Below are positions 8,039 to 17,472 of a stretch of 33,770 bases of DNA, piece by piece. Under the pieces are notes generated by a model, which made no database searches, had not been told where the DNA came from, and worked only from the letters and a program-made list of their open reading frames with translations. Origin of the DNA: Oceanobacillus luteolus (GTDB lineage Bacteria; Bacillota; Bacilli; Bacillales; Amphibacillaceae); NCBI RefSeq assembly GCF_023715655.1, contig NZ_JAMBON010000037.1:1-33770 (forward strand). Direction: 5' to 3'. A program made the translations under genes and the position numbers. Position 1 is the stretch's first letter. Every line of letters starts with the position of its first letter.

Positions 8039-8941
8039 CTATTTGTGTGATTTAGGTAATTTCAGCCAATCCCCCATCTTCAATTCAAACTCAGTGGGCC
8101 TAATAACTCCCATCCCACTTTGATGATAGAATGTGATTTCTCCAAATATAATGTTTCCATCTATATAGTAGAAATCAACTCTAGCATGAGGGAATTCAGA
8201 AGATAAGATTTTGCTTAACTTAATCATTTCATCCAACTTCTCAGGTTTGTTTATTTTTATATCTAATTCCTTTGGATATGTAATTTCTTCATCCATTAAA
8301 TTCCACTCTAAATCATATAAATTCCTTCTAGTCTTTTTCTTATCATTTATACTTAAATCTACAGTAATAAATTTGGGTTCACCATTAAAGCAAAAGAATC
8401 GATAGTCTCTTAATTCTTCATCATTATCTTGCTCAATAAACTTTTCACATATGATCCGAGGTTTAATATCCTTGTAAACCCATTCTCTGTTTCCTAAATA
8501 ATAATTTGTACTAAGCCATCTATCCATTTCTTTCTTTTTTTCATCCCATTTGACTTCATTCTTATTTTTACATACGAAATTAAAACCAGAACCATGAGTT
8601 CCTTTTAGAACAAAAGCCGTCGGTAAGGAGTTTATGTCAATTTCTTCTACAGATTCATACACACCGTATAGATCATTTAAATATTGATTGCCTATCTTTT
8701 CACTAATATATTCACGGACTTTATATTTATCAGCACATTTCGTTGCTAGGGGATCTCGCCAGTTAAGTTTTAACCACTGAAGCTTATCATTGTACATCAC
8801 AGGAGTTTCAAAATTGACCTCTCTACCTAACCTCTTCTTAAAACTTCTATTAATAATAAATTTATCAGAGGCTAGTTTATAATACATATTCCTTACTATA
8901 TCCCTCAATGATAAAGATTTATTTCTTTGAAAATTCGTCAT
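8039..8941 (-). CDS. TupA-like ATP-grasp protein
   Basis: A 300-residue protein of the TupA-like ATP-grasp family. Recognisable segments are KCADKYKVREYI, VLKGTHGSGFNFV (nucleotide-binding loop), REWVYKDIKPRIICEKFI, DYRFFCFNGEPKFI and the C-terminal GEITFYHQSG metal-binding part. The family is named after TupA of teichuronopeptide synthesis in alkaliphilic Bacillus. Members occur widely in capsule clusters, probably joining amino acids or similar groups to sugar carboxylates. AGGTGAG precedes the ATG and the Wzx stop is only a few bases upstream, so translation is probably coupled. The ligated group is not predictable from sequence. Confidence 0.8.
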   Translation of the reverse strand: MTNFQRNKSLSLRDIVRNMYYKLASDKFIINRSFKKRLGREVNFETPVMYNDKLQWLKLNWRDPLATKCADKYKVREYISEKIGNQYLNDLYGVYESVEEIDINSLPTAFVLKGTHGSGFNFVCKNKNEVKWDEKKKEMDRWLSTNYYLGNREWVYKDIKPRIICEKFIEQDNDEELRDYRFFCFNGEPKFITVDLSINDKKKTRRNLYDLEWNLMDEEITYPKELDIKINKPEKLDEMIKLSKILSSEFPHARVDFYYIDGNIIFGEITFYHQSGMGVIRPTEFELKMGDWLKLPKSHK

Positions 8942-8946
8942 AAACT

Positions 8947-10200
8947 CTACTCACCTGCTTTAATGAATTTAATAATTTTCATTTCACAATAAATAAAGGA
9001 GAATAATAGCCCTAATAATAAAGTCAAAACAGTACCAACCGCTGGGCCGACTAAACCAATCATTTGAATAAGTATTATACTTAACAATACATTTACAATA
9101 GCTATTGCAATATTTAACATTTGCAATACAGCATGCTTACCATTACTGTTATAGAATAGCATATAAAAAACAGTTACATATTTTATCATACTTGCAAACA
9201 TCAATATATTAAAAATCGTTACCGACTTTAGGTATTCTTGACCATATAAGATTGTTATAATAGGTTTAGACAAAGTAATTGCTACTAGATGCATACCTAT
9301 ACTAGCTATAATAATATATATTCTTTCTTTATAATAAAAAGCTTTAATAGGCTGTGTTTTATTACTAGTAAAGTATGAAGATATACTCGGTGCATAATAG
9401 CTGGATATTACATAAGAAAACCCAGCTACTGCATTAAAGAGCTGATATGCAGCATTATAAAGACCTACATCCTCATTAGTCATATAATATTTAACAACAG
9501 CTATATCACCAAAATTTAATAAGTATATCCCCGCAAAACCAAACAATTGCCACAATGAGAAATTAAGTAATTCCTTAAACCAAGATTTATCAAACTCGAA
9601 GCGACCAATATCTCTTTTATTCATACCCAATATATAAAATAGTACTGACGCATGACTAATGATGTATATAATTATTAGCGTAACTACATCAAATGGAATA
9701 AATAAAATTAATAAAATATAAATAACTTTGGCTGTTATTGATAATAAGCTTGAGGTAATTTGTTTTTTCACAGCTAAAAAGTATTGATTTAAATAATTTT
9801 CAGCTACACTTACGTATAGCCATACTAATAAAAGAAACCAGATATTTAATCCAATATAGTTATTAATTTGATCTCTAAACAGGAAAATTCCTATGGTAAC
9901 AATAAATAAACTGATAAAAATAATTATATTGCGAGACCAAAAAGTTTTATTGAGTGTTCCGTATTTTTCCCTTTCTTTACTCCCAAAATATAGTATAGAG
10001 GATGAACTCCAATTAAAACCAAACGTTGTCAACAAATTAACCACCAGTAAAGTAACAGAAAAAATACCAAAATCTCCTACAGACAACTCTCTAACAATAA
10101 TAATATTAGAAACTAAACCTAACACCATTGAGAGTATACGTAGAATCGAAAAAGAAATAAATCTTTTTCTTTGAAATATAAATCTAAAAATCTTGCTCAT
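8947..10200 (-). CDS. wzx: Wzx-type oligosaccharide flippase
   Basis: A 417-residue, very hydrophobic protein with about 12 predicted membrane helices. Its N-terminus (ISFSILRILSMVLGLVSNIIIVRELSVGDFGIFS) is typical of the MOP/PST polysaccharide exporter family. It would flip the undecaprenyl-linked repeat unit across the membrane. Wzy lies immediately upstream and the initiating transferase and three glycosyltransferases lie further upstream, which supports a Wzy-dependent pathway. The ribosome site (GGCGG) is weak. Confidence 0.85.
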   Translation of the reverse strand: MSKIFRFIFQRKRFISFSILRILSMVLGLVSNIIIVRELSVGDFGIFSVTLLVVNLLTTFGFNWSSSSILYFGSKEREKYGTLNKTFWSRNIIIFISLFIVTIGIFLFRDQINNYIGLNIWFLLLVWLYVSVAENYLNQYFLAVKKQITSSLLSITAKVIYILLILFIPFDVVTLIIIYIISHASVLFYILGMNKRDIGRFEFDKSWFKELLNFSLWQLFGFAGIYLLNFGDIAVVKYYMTNEDVGLYNAAYQLFNAVAGFSYVISSYYAPSISSYFTSNKTQPIKAFYYKERIYIIIASIGMHLVAITLSKPIITILYGQEYLKSVTIFNILMFASMIKYVTVFYMLFYNSNGKHAVLQMLNIAIAIVNVLLSIILIQMIGLVGPAVGTVLTLLLGLLFSFIYCEMKIIKFIKAGE

Positions 10201-10263
10201 TTAACTACCGCCCTGGTAATAAGATAAATAAACTTCACACAATAATTGAGTTTAGTTTTTTTG

Positions 10264-11751
10264 TTAATTTAACTTCTTTCTATAAATAATCATTTGAACC
10301 AACACAATTATTACTGTATACAGTATTACACCATAGAACCAATTTTTTAAGAGTAATTGAAAGTAGTTTCTAGTAACTGGTAAAAATACATGCAAAGACG
10401 TAACTGCAAAGAAATATCGTAGAGGTTTCTCAGAATATAATATATTTTTATCTAAATAGACTAACGAAGATATAATAAAGCCTATTAAAATCATTACTAA
10501 CGGTGCAATATAGGGTCCATAATTTAAAACTGACTCTGCAACCATTGAAAATCCAGCACCCCATGATATACCTAAATAATCTTGTGAAAACCAAGAACTA
10601 ACTACGGAAAATGGGACATCAAGGGAATAAATTACTTCATTTGTTGCCATTCCAAGTATACCTAGAAGATAAGTGTTTGCATACGGCCAGACATCCCATC
10701 CATATTTAATAAGAAATGTTACGACATTCATTGATCCCCCCATTTCAAAGATTGTTGAAATCAATGGGGAATTTTCAAAAGCAAAACTTTTTATGAATTC
10801 TTCAAATGTGATTGAACCCAACCCAATATTCCTTACAGAAACAATGGCCTCTACTATATATAAGCCCACCAAGGACAAAATTATATATTTTAATAACTTT
10901 TTAAAATTTATCTTTTTATAGCATGTATGGCTAAGCCATATGAGGATAACTATTTTATAAACCCAAGTACCACGATCTCCGGCTAATAAGTTTAATAAAA
11001 GATAAATTGAAAAAGTAGAATATACAAATATCATTACATTTTTCTTAAATCGACTACCTAGAAGTAAACCAACTAGACTTGGGAAAAACATCATTTCTGC
11101 TAAGGCAAAAATATTCGACTTGTTTGCAGCATAATCAGAGTAATACAATTCTTTATAACCCGAAGTCAGCGCTACCTGTAAAGATTCCATAGCATTATAT
11201 AGTGTAACTGGAATAAATACTGCACCAATAATTACACTTGATATAAACATTGCCTTCAGTGTTGTATCTTTAATATTTCTGAGTGATTCATTATGTACTT
11301 TATAAGTTCTTGGTTTATAACAGATAACAGCTCCAAAATGAAACAGTAATCCACATATTAACGTTATAACTTGACCATTTAATATATCTGCATTAGTAGG
11401 TACTCCAAATTTTCCATAAAATTGAACTTCCCCTATTTCTGTAGGTATATGTATTCCTAATGCCCACATAATAGGTTGACCAAAATTAAAGAAAAAATAG
11501 AACATCATAAATATTGTATAAAGTGAAAAAAACACTCCTGTTAACTTATACCAAGTGAATAATATATACATACCTAAGAAAATTCCTAACCAACTGAATA
11601 GAAATATAATAGTTTCAGAAATATAAACTGAACTATATAAGGGGAATTTAAATAAATATATTGAATATGTTAATATAACTATAGTTAATGTAACAAACGC
11701 TACTTCAAAAGTATTATTTACTTTATTAGGATTAAGATAGTTTTTCTTCAT
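10264..11751 (-). CDS. wzy: Wzy-like O-antigen/capsule polymerase
   Basis: A 495-residue membrane protein with roughly 12 hydrophobic segments and a long external-type loop. No strongly conserved catalytic motif is visible, as is normal for Wzy proteins; the GDRGTW stretch near the middle is typical of oligosaccharide repeat-unit polymerases. The call rests on topology and on its place between the glycosyltransferases and Wzx. The ATG at 11751 follows GAGGCG. The gene begins inside the end of the upstream GT4 gene, with a 20-base overlap, so translation is coupled. Confidence 0.78.
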   Translation of the reverse strand: MKKNYLNPNKVNNTFEVAFVTLTIVILTYSIYLFKFPLYSSVYISETIIFLFSWLGIFLGMYILFTWYKLTGVFFSLYTIFMMFYFFFNFGQPIMWALGIHIPTEIGEVQFYGKFGVPTNADILNGQVITLICGLLFHFGAVICYKPRTYKVHNESLRNIKDTTLKAMFISSVIIGAVFIPVTLYNAMESLQVALTSGYKELYYSDYAANKSNIFALAEMMFFPSLVGLLLGSRFKKNVMIFVYSTFSIYLLLNLLAGDRGTWVYKIVILIWLSHTCYKKINFKKLLKYIILSLVGLYIVEAIVSVRNIGLGSITFEEFIKSFAFENSPLISTIFEMGGSMNVVTFLIKYGWDVWPYANTYLLGILGMATNEVIYSLDVPFSVVSSWFSQDYLGISWGAGFSMVAESVLNYGPYIAPLVMILIGFIISSLVYLDKNILYSEKPLRYFFAVTSLHVFLPVTRNYFQLLLKNWFYGVILYTVIIVLVQMIIYRKKLN

Positions 11752-12829
11752 AATCGCCTCGCCAAATCTTTTGTATATATTCTAGCCATTTATTACTTAT
11801 AACTTCCGAAGATAATATCTCTCTTATTTCTCGACTATTTAAGGATAATTCATTTGCGAGTTTTTTATCAGAGATCACTTTTTTCATTGCTTCATAAAAC
11901 TCTTCTGTGTTTCCAACTTCGGTTAGCATTCCATTTTGTTCGTGTCGAATAAACATCCTTGCTCCACCTATCGGTGAGTCAGTAGAAACAACTGGGATAC
12001 CTATAGCTAATGCTTCGAGCATTGAATTTGATATACCTTCATAGTTTGAAGAGATTACAAACAGACTAGACTTCACCATTTCTTCATGTATATTATTAGA
12101 AAATCCAGGTAATATAACGTCCTTTGTTAAACCCAACTCATTAATATTTTTCTGTATTTGTTTATGCAATTCACCTATCCCAAATATCTTTAACTTATAG
12201 TCTGGAAATTCCTTCTTTAATTTGGCAAAGGCATTTAAAAGCATAGGTATATTTTTTTGTTTGACAAGTCTGCATGCTGTTATTATAGTTTTTTCAGTAT
12301 TTTCATTATTCCAGCGAGGCAAGCCTTCTTTTATTGGGTTTGGTATGATAACTCCTTTTTTCTGAATGTTTAATGGGAAATACTTCATTGCATCTGGTGT
12401 CTGAAAAACATAGCCATCGCAAAAAACATATAGAAAATCTCTTAGCTTCCTAATATACTTATTTTCAGGGTTTTGATAAGGATCATTTCTCTCTGAAACA
12501 ATTAATTTTGTATTATTAAATAGATTAGCAATAATTGTATATATATTAATAATAGCTACAAATGAAATTAAAATATTAGGTCTTCTTTTCTTAATGATTT
12601 TTCTCATCTGATAAATTATTTGAATGAAGCGGGATAATTTATTATTTGGACCAATTGATAAGGGGTGTATATGAATTCTATCATCATTAATATAATCATT
12701 TTTACTTCCATAGATAGTAATAATATCAACCTCATACCCCATTCTTATAAAACTATTTGCTAGGACGGAAATAACTCTTTCTGCACCTCCATTACTCAAT
12801 ACACCAATTACAAACATAATCCTTTTCAT
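11732..12829 (-). CDS. GT4 family glycosyltransferase
   Basis: A 365-residue GT-B enzyme. The N-terminus has VLSNGGAERVISVLANSF, the acceptor-side glycine-rich motif common in EPS GT4 enzymes. The C-terminal donor domain has the E-x7-E region SSNYEGISNSMLEALAIGIPVV. It probably adds one sugar of the repeat unit on the cytoplasmic face. ATG at 12829 is chosen because GAGGTG lies just upstream; a TTG four codons earlier would sit inside that site. Sugar specificity is unknown. Confidence 0.85.
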   Translation of the reverse strand: MKRIMFVIGVLSNGGAERVISVLANSFIRMGYEVDIITIYGSKNDYINDDRIHIHPLSIGPNNKLSRFIQIIYQMRKIIKKRRPNILISFVAIINIYTIIANLFNNTKLIVSERNDPYQNPENKYIRKLRDFLYVFCDGYVFQTPDAMKYFPLNIQKKGVIIPNPIKEGLPRWNNENTEKTIITACRLVKQKNIPMLLNAFAKLKKEFPDYKLKIFGIGELHKQIQKNINELGLTKDVILPGFSNNIHEEMVKSSLFVISSNYEGISNSMLEALAIGIPVVSTDSPIGGARMFIRHEQNGMLTEVGNTEEFYEAMKKVISDKKLANELSLNSREIREILSSEVISNKWLEYIQKIWRGDYEEKLS

Positions 12830-12879
12830 AATACACCTCAAAACTATCCATCTTTAATATGTAAAAAATTAATATATTC

Positions 12880-13677
12880 CTATTTTCTATTCTTTTTAAA
12901 CCTATCTATTAATCTCACAGGGATTAATCCTAAAATTAGTGGTTTAAAAATATATGGGACGCCCCTAATTGGAAAACCTAATTTTTTAAAACCTTTATAT
13001 CTAATAATAGCTTCATTTACCCTATATTTATATTTTGTTTTTTTCTTCTTAATGACTGGATTAATATAATATCTAAACAATGGCTCCTGGATATTATACC
13101 CCTTTAGTCCACTAGCATATAACCTCATAAAAAGATCGTAATCTTGGGATTTAATAGTTTCTCTAGCAACCCGGTAACCGTCGACTCGTTTTAAAGCGTC
13201 TAACCGAAACATTGTTGCAGGATGAATAAAACGACTTTGCCATAATAGGTCCTGTTTAGTTGGTTCTTCAATTAACCTTACTTTGGATTTGTACAAGTTA
13301 ACTCCATCAAAAATATCAGTCTTACATGATACAAATGCATAATCAGGGTTAGTATCTAAAAAATTCACCTGCTTTTCAAACCTATTAGCGTAACTTATAT
13401 CATCGTCGTCCATTCGCGCTATGTATTCTCCAGTACAATATTCAATACAATGGTTCAATGTTGCCGCTAAACCTAAATTATCATTATTTTTTATAGGAAC
13501 TATCCTACTATCCCTTTTGCTCCATTCTAATAACCTTTCATAAGTATGGTCTGTCGAGCCATCATCACATATTATAAATTCCCAATCTGAGAAAGTTTGA
13601 TTGATTATAGATTCAATTGATTCATCTAATCTAGATGCAGCATTCATAACCCCCATTATTACCGAAACTCTTGGCAT
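12880..13677 (-). CDS. GT2 family glycosyltransferase
   Basis: A GT-A fold enzyme with PRVSVIMGVMNAA at the N-terminus, CDDGSTDHT, the metal/nucleotide-binding RMDDDD (DxD type) and SQDYDLFMRL near the acceptor region. I prefer the ATG at 13677, giving 265 residues and the family-typical MPRVSVIM start. AGGACGG just upstream overlaps the previous stop. Frames opening at 13710 or 13704 would overlap the upstream GT4 gene. It adds an inner or middle sugar to the lipid-linked unit; the donor is unknown. Confidence 0.84.
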   Translation of the reverse strand: MPRVSVIMGVMNAASRLDESIESIINQTFSDWEFIICDDGSTDHTYERLLEWSKRDSRIVPIKNNDNLGLAATLNHCIEYCTGEYIARMDDDDISYANRFEKQVNFLDTNPDYAFVSCKTDIFDGVNLYKSKVRLIEEPTKQDLLWQSRFIHPATMFRLDALKRVDGYRVARETIKSQDYDLFMRLYASGLKGYNIQEPLFRYYINPVIKKKKTKYKYRVNEAIIRYKGFKKLGFPIRGVPYIFKPLILGLIPVRLIDRFKKNRK

Positions 13678-13690
13678 TTCATACACCGTC

Positions 13691-14821
13691 CTATATTTTT
13701 TCATAGACACTTTTAATTAAATCTACTGCCATACTTCTATCATATCTTTTAGCAAATTCAATATTATTTTCACTTAAATTACTCAACAATTCTTTATTGT
13801 TTTTTAATGTTATTATAGCCTCTGAAAAACCTATTACATCATTGGGATTAAACTTAAAGCTAGTTATATTATGAATCGAATAATCATTAATTCCATGAAC
13901 ATTCGAAGTTATTAAAGCAAGTCCAGATGCCATTGCCTCTATCCCAGCCAGTCCTAACCCCTCCCTTTTAGAGGGAAACGCAAATAAATCTGCTATTTTT
14001 AAGATTCTTGGTATATCTGATCGAAAACCTAAAAATTTCACTCTTTCTCTTAGTCCTAAGGAATTCGCTAATCTTTTTAATTGTCCAGAAATATTCCCTT
14101 CCCCACATATTAGATAGTAAATTTCCTCATCCTTTGCTTGTTCAATTGCTTTTATTATTACTTCATGGTTTTTGTTACTATTAAGCTCTCCCACAGAAAT
14201 AACAACAAATGCATTTTGTGGAATGCCAAGTTCAAGTCTTAGTTTATCTTTATCTATTTCGTTCTTACTATATTTGGAAATATTAATACCGACACCCGGT
14301 GAATAATGCACACTTCCATTGTTACGTAACTTGAATTTCTTAGCTCTATTATAATCCTCTTTGTTTATTGTAATTAATTCATCTGTTAATAAAGCAAATA
14401 TTGCTTCTGCAGGATAGTATAGTAACCAGTTTTTTAAAGGAGCTCCACTGAAAAAGTGAAAACCATGAGCCATATATATAACCTTATTAATACCAGCTTT
14501 CTTAGCCGCTAACCTTCCTAATATACCCCCTACAGGAGTATTACAATGCACTATATAATATTTTTCTTTTCTTATTAATTCTAATAGTTGCTTATAAGCA
14601 TGAAAATTCTTTGGATGAAATGGATTTCTATTAAAATCAATATGATGTAGTTTTATTCCATATTTTTCTTCTTCGGTCTTCATAATCTGTGAAGTTGATT
14701 TACTCCAATTTGCTGCTAAATGAAATTCAAACCCTAACTCTTTAGCAGCCATAATACTAGAAATGGAAAAATTACTTACCAACTTACCACTAATATTACT
14801 AATAAATAGTATTTTTTTCAC
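13691..14821 (-). CDS. GT4 family glycosyltransferase
   Basis: A 376-residue GT-B enzyme resembling EpsD/EpsF/CapM-type transferases. The N-terminal half carries YYIVHCNTPVGGILGRLAA and MAHGFHFF, typical for the enzyme acting soon after the initiating transferase. The C-terminal donor site has FPSKREGLGLAGIEAMASG. The start is taken as GTG at 14821, with GGTGTG upstream; a GTG four codons earlier overlaps that site. Its position directly after the initiating transferase suggests it adds the second sugar. Confidence 0.85.
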   Translation of the reverse strand: MKKILFISNISGKLVSNFSISSIMAAKELGFEFHLAANWSKSTSQIMKTEEEKYGIKLHHIDFNRNPFHPKNFHAYKQLLELIRKEKYYIVHCNTPVGGILGRLAAKKAGINKVIYMAHGFHFFSGAPLKNWLLYYPAEAIFALLTDELITINKEDYNRAKKFKLRNNGSVHYSPGVGINISKYSKNEIDKDKLRLELGIPQNAFVVISVGELNSNKNHEVIIKAIEQAKDEEIYYLICGEGNISGQLKRLANSLGLRERVKFLGFRSDIPRILKIADLFAFPSKREGLGLAGIEAMASGLALITSNVHGINDYSIHNITSFKFNPNDVIGFSEAIITLKNNKELLSNLSENNIEFAKRYDRSMAVDLIKSVYEKI

Positions 14822-14888
14822 AACTATACACACCGTTTCTTTATTAAAAGGATTTCTTCAAAATAGTTTATAAAACTTATAATTTAAC

Positions 14889-15515
14889 CTATTTTTTTGT
14901 AGGATTATTTCGTGAAGTGTTTTCTCCTGTATTAGTATACAATCCCTCTTTTGAAAAAACTGTTAATATTGTTTTACATACAATTTTAAAATCTAACAAC
15001 AAAGATAGATTATTGGCATACCAAGCATCTTTAAGTCGCTTTTCTCTATTAGATAGACCGTTTCTAAAGTATGCTTGTGTATAACCTGTAATTCCGGGTC
15101 TTACTTTCATTTTATCTATTTCATCATCTTTATAAGTATCCAATACACTCGACAAACTGGCCCTTGGACCTATCAGACTCATATCACCTTTAAGAACATT
15201 TATTATTTGAGGAATTTCATCAATACTAGATTCTCTCATGAATTTACCTATTTTAGTTACCCTTGGATCATCCTCAGAATTATAAGTACTTCCATCTATA
15301 TTAAATAAAGTTGGGGCATCTACTTTCATAGAGCGAAATTTATACATCTTAAATATCCTACTATTTTTCCCAATTCTTTCTGCTTTATAAAATACAGGAC
15401 CTCTGTCTTCTAATTTAATAAGTAGGCCGAAAATAATATAAAATACTATGAAAATAGGTAATGCAATTACACTAGCAAAGATGTCAATTATACGTTTGAA
15501 AAACTTACTATACAT
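14889..15515 (-). CDS. Initiating undecaprenyl-phosphate sugar-1-phosphate transferase
   Basis: A 208-residue single-domain bacterial sugar transferase of the PglC/EpsL/WcaJ C-terminal type. It has one N-terminal membrane segment (about 8-32), KMYKFRSM, SSIDEIPQIINVLKGDMSLIGPR and KVRPGITGYTQA. It loads the first sugar-1-phosphate onto undecaprenyl phosphate at the inner leaflet. Small enzymes of this type often use UDP-linked 4-amino or 4-acylamino-trideoxy sugars, which fits the dehydratase, aminotransferase and formyltransferase genes upstream. The ATG follows GAGGTG by 5 bases. Confidence 0.9.
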   Translation of the reverse strand: MYSKFFKRIIDIFASVIALPIFIVFYIIFGLLIKLEDRGPVFYKAERIGKNSRIFKMYKFRSMKVDAPTLFNIDGSTYNSEDDPRVTKIGKFMRESSIDEIPQIINVLKGDMSLIGPRASLSSVLDTYKDDEIDKMKVRPGITGYTQAYFRNGLSNREKRLKDAWYANNLSLLLDFKIVCKTILTVFSKEGLYTNTGENTSRNNPTKK

Positions 15516-15543
15516 GGCTTCACCTCTGTTAGTTTTTAATAAT

Positions 15544-16737
15544 TCATTCCACTAATCTTATAATCCCTTTATCAACTAGCCTCAAAGCTTTTTCAGTTTT
15601 AAATAAAGCATCTTCTAATTTTTTGGAGACTGATATTATATATCCACAACCATCTAGATTATTACGATATTCTTTTATCTCGCTTCCCAATTCTAAATAA
15701 TGGTATATCTCGACTTCAAACTCCTTTTTAATATGATTAAAGTCTGGCAAATGTATCACTTTACCTGGGGTTAGCGCCAATAATCTAGTAGAAACATTTA
15801 CTTTTGTTACTGGATCCTCTATCTCAACTGTCCCCCCAGTAGCTGCTTTAATTATTATGTTCATGTAATCAATACCTGTACTTAATGGAATAATGTGCGA
15901 ACCGATTAGATTACCACCCATTCTAGCTCCTACATCAATAATACATATATCATTACTATTAGTAACTAATATATCCATATTAACCGAACCAAAGTTAATA
16001 CCTAATGACTTTATTGCATTTCTTACTACTCGCTTTATCTTTTCTTCAATTGATAATCCGCTCGGCATATAATGCCCTAATTCTGCATAATCTGGTGGGT
16101 CTGTCATTTGCTTACCCATGACACCAAGTATATGTACTTGACCATTAAATACAAAGGATTCTACGCCAAATTCCTTTCCTTCAATAAAATCTTCTATTAG
16201 TGCCTTACCTTCTAAAGAGGCATTTATAGCATCATTGCATGCAAGAACTAATTCCTCAAATGTATTCACTTTATTTATAGCCTTACTACCTGACCCGTCA
16301 CAAGGCTTTACAATAACTGGATAACTTATATTATCTTTAATTTTATTTAGTTTTGTTAAGTTAGCAATTTCATAATATTGTTTAATATCATCAACCTTAT
16401 TCTCAAATAAGTTACGTCTAACTAAATATTTATTTTTAACAATTTTAGCAACCTCATAATTAAGACCTGGAAGATTCATCTCCTGAGCCACATATGCAGC
16501 GGAAATAACTCCATAGTCTGTTGCGGCAGTAATTACTCCATCCACTTTCTTTGAAATTGCATACTGCAGACAAGCTTCTTGATCCACAATATCAATCACT
16601 TCATACTCATCAGCAAATTTAAATCCTATGGAGTTTGGATTTTTATCTATAGCAAAAGTATAATAATCCATCTCCTTTGCCTTTTTTATAATAAAAGATT
16701 GTAAAAATCCTGCACCGATTATCAGTATTTTCTTCAT
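15544..16737 (-). CDS. ATP-grasp carboxylate-amine ligase-like protein
   Basis: A 397-residue PurK/CarB-like ATP-grasp protein. It has an N-terminal Rossmann-like IIGAGFLQS, the nucleotide loop PVIVKPCDGSGSKA (about 136-149), EDFIEGKEFGVESFVF and the metal-binding IDVGARMGGN. It would activate a carboxylate by acyl phosphate and join it to an amine. It sits between the formyltransferase and initiating transferase genes, so an amino-sugar or amino-acid substrate linked to the polysaccharide is likely, but the actual substrate cannot be read from the sequence. GGAAGG precedes the ATG and the formyltransferase stop is 11 bases upstream. Confidence 0.8.
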   Translation of the reverse strand: MKKILIIGAGFLQSFIIKKAKEMDYYTFAIDKNPNSIGFKFADEYEVIDIVDQEACLQYAISKKVDGVITAATDYGVISAAYVAQEMNLPGLNYEVAKIVKNKYLVRRNLFENKVDDIKQYYEIANLTKLNKIKDNISYPVIVKPCDGSGSKAINKVNTFEELVLACNDAINASLEGKALIEDFIEGKEFGVESFVFNGQVHILGVMGKQMTDPPDYAELGHYMPSGLSIEEKIKRVVRNAIKSLGINFGSVNMDILVTNSNDICIIDVGARMGGNLIGSHIIPLSTGIDYMNIIIKAATGGTVEIEDPVTKVNVSTRLLALTPGKVIHLPDFNHIKKEFEVEIYHYLELGSEIKEYRNNLDGCGYIISVSKKLEDALFKTEKALRLVDKGIIRLVE

Positions 16738-16748
16738 TTTATTCCTTC

Positions 16749-17441
16749 CTACGAACTAATTATTGTATGTGGAGTTAATATACGTTCACTTGGCAGTTGA
16801 CTTTCGTTATAACTTCGATACTTTTCAAATTCTTTTGGTGTGAGTTTATTAAAATAACGCTTTAAACCGCCAACCTGTTTACCTTTATAGCCATTTTCTA
16901 CCAACTGAATGGCTGCCGGGAGTAGGTGGGCACATAATTCCGCTGTTCTTCGATGTAAAATTTCTGGAGTTTCTTCTATAAACAATTTCAGTCTTCCTTG
17001 AACTATAATATTACCATCATCAAATTCTTCATTCATATAATGAATAGTTGCACCATAAAAACTTTCGCAATTCGCCCAATAATGCATATACGCCCTATTT
17101 CCTCTATAATCTGGCAATATAGAGCCGTGACAATTTATTGGGGTATACCTTGATTGTTTAAGAAAAGACAAGGGAATTTTATAGGGCCAGCCACAACTAA
17201 TCAATAAATCTACCTTTTCCCTTTGGGCCAGTTGAAAGCTTTCTTCATCATTTAATCTTTCATTGTTAAAAATTATAGTCTTTATATCTCTATTCATGCA
17301 AAATTCATAACAAATACCGTCAGTCTTTTCTGTATAAAATACAATCTCTTTATCCTGCAATATATTCATTTCTAAAAGTGTCTCAATAATAATTTTCGGT
17401 TTCAAAGCATTTGCAGAGCCAAGAATCGCTATTTTCTTCAT
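16749..17441 (-). CDS. Sugar N-formyltransferase-like protein
   Basis: A 230-residue formyl_trans_N-fold protein. The catalytic set is visible: Asn103-x-His105 in INCHGSILPDYRG, then GATIHYMNEEFDDGNII with the D-x-G aspartate near 141. Family members transfer formyl from N10-formyl-tetrahydrofolate to methionyl-tRNA, glycinamide ribonucleotide or a sugar amine. The gene lies directly after a DegT-type sugar aminotransferase, so a nucleotide-linked 4-amino sugar is the best substrate. ATG at 17441 with GGTGA upstream is chosen. An ATG eight codons earlier has no ribosome site. Confidence 0.8.
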   Translation of the reverse strand: MKKIAILGSANALKPKIIIETLLEMNILQDKEIVFYTEKTDGICYEFCMNRDIKTIIFNNERLNDEESFQLAQREKVDLLISCGWPYKIPLSFLKQSRYTPINCHGSILPDYRGNRAYMHYWANCESFYGATIHYMNEEFDDGNIIVQGRLKLFIEETPEILHRRTAELCAHLLPAAIQLVENGYKGKQVGGLKRYFNKLTPKEFEKYRSYNESQLPSERILTPHTIISS

Positions 17442-17472
17442 ATATTCACCAACTTTATTAAACATTCATATT

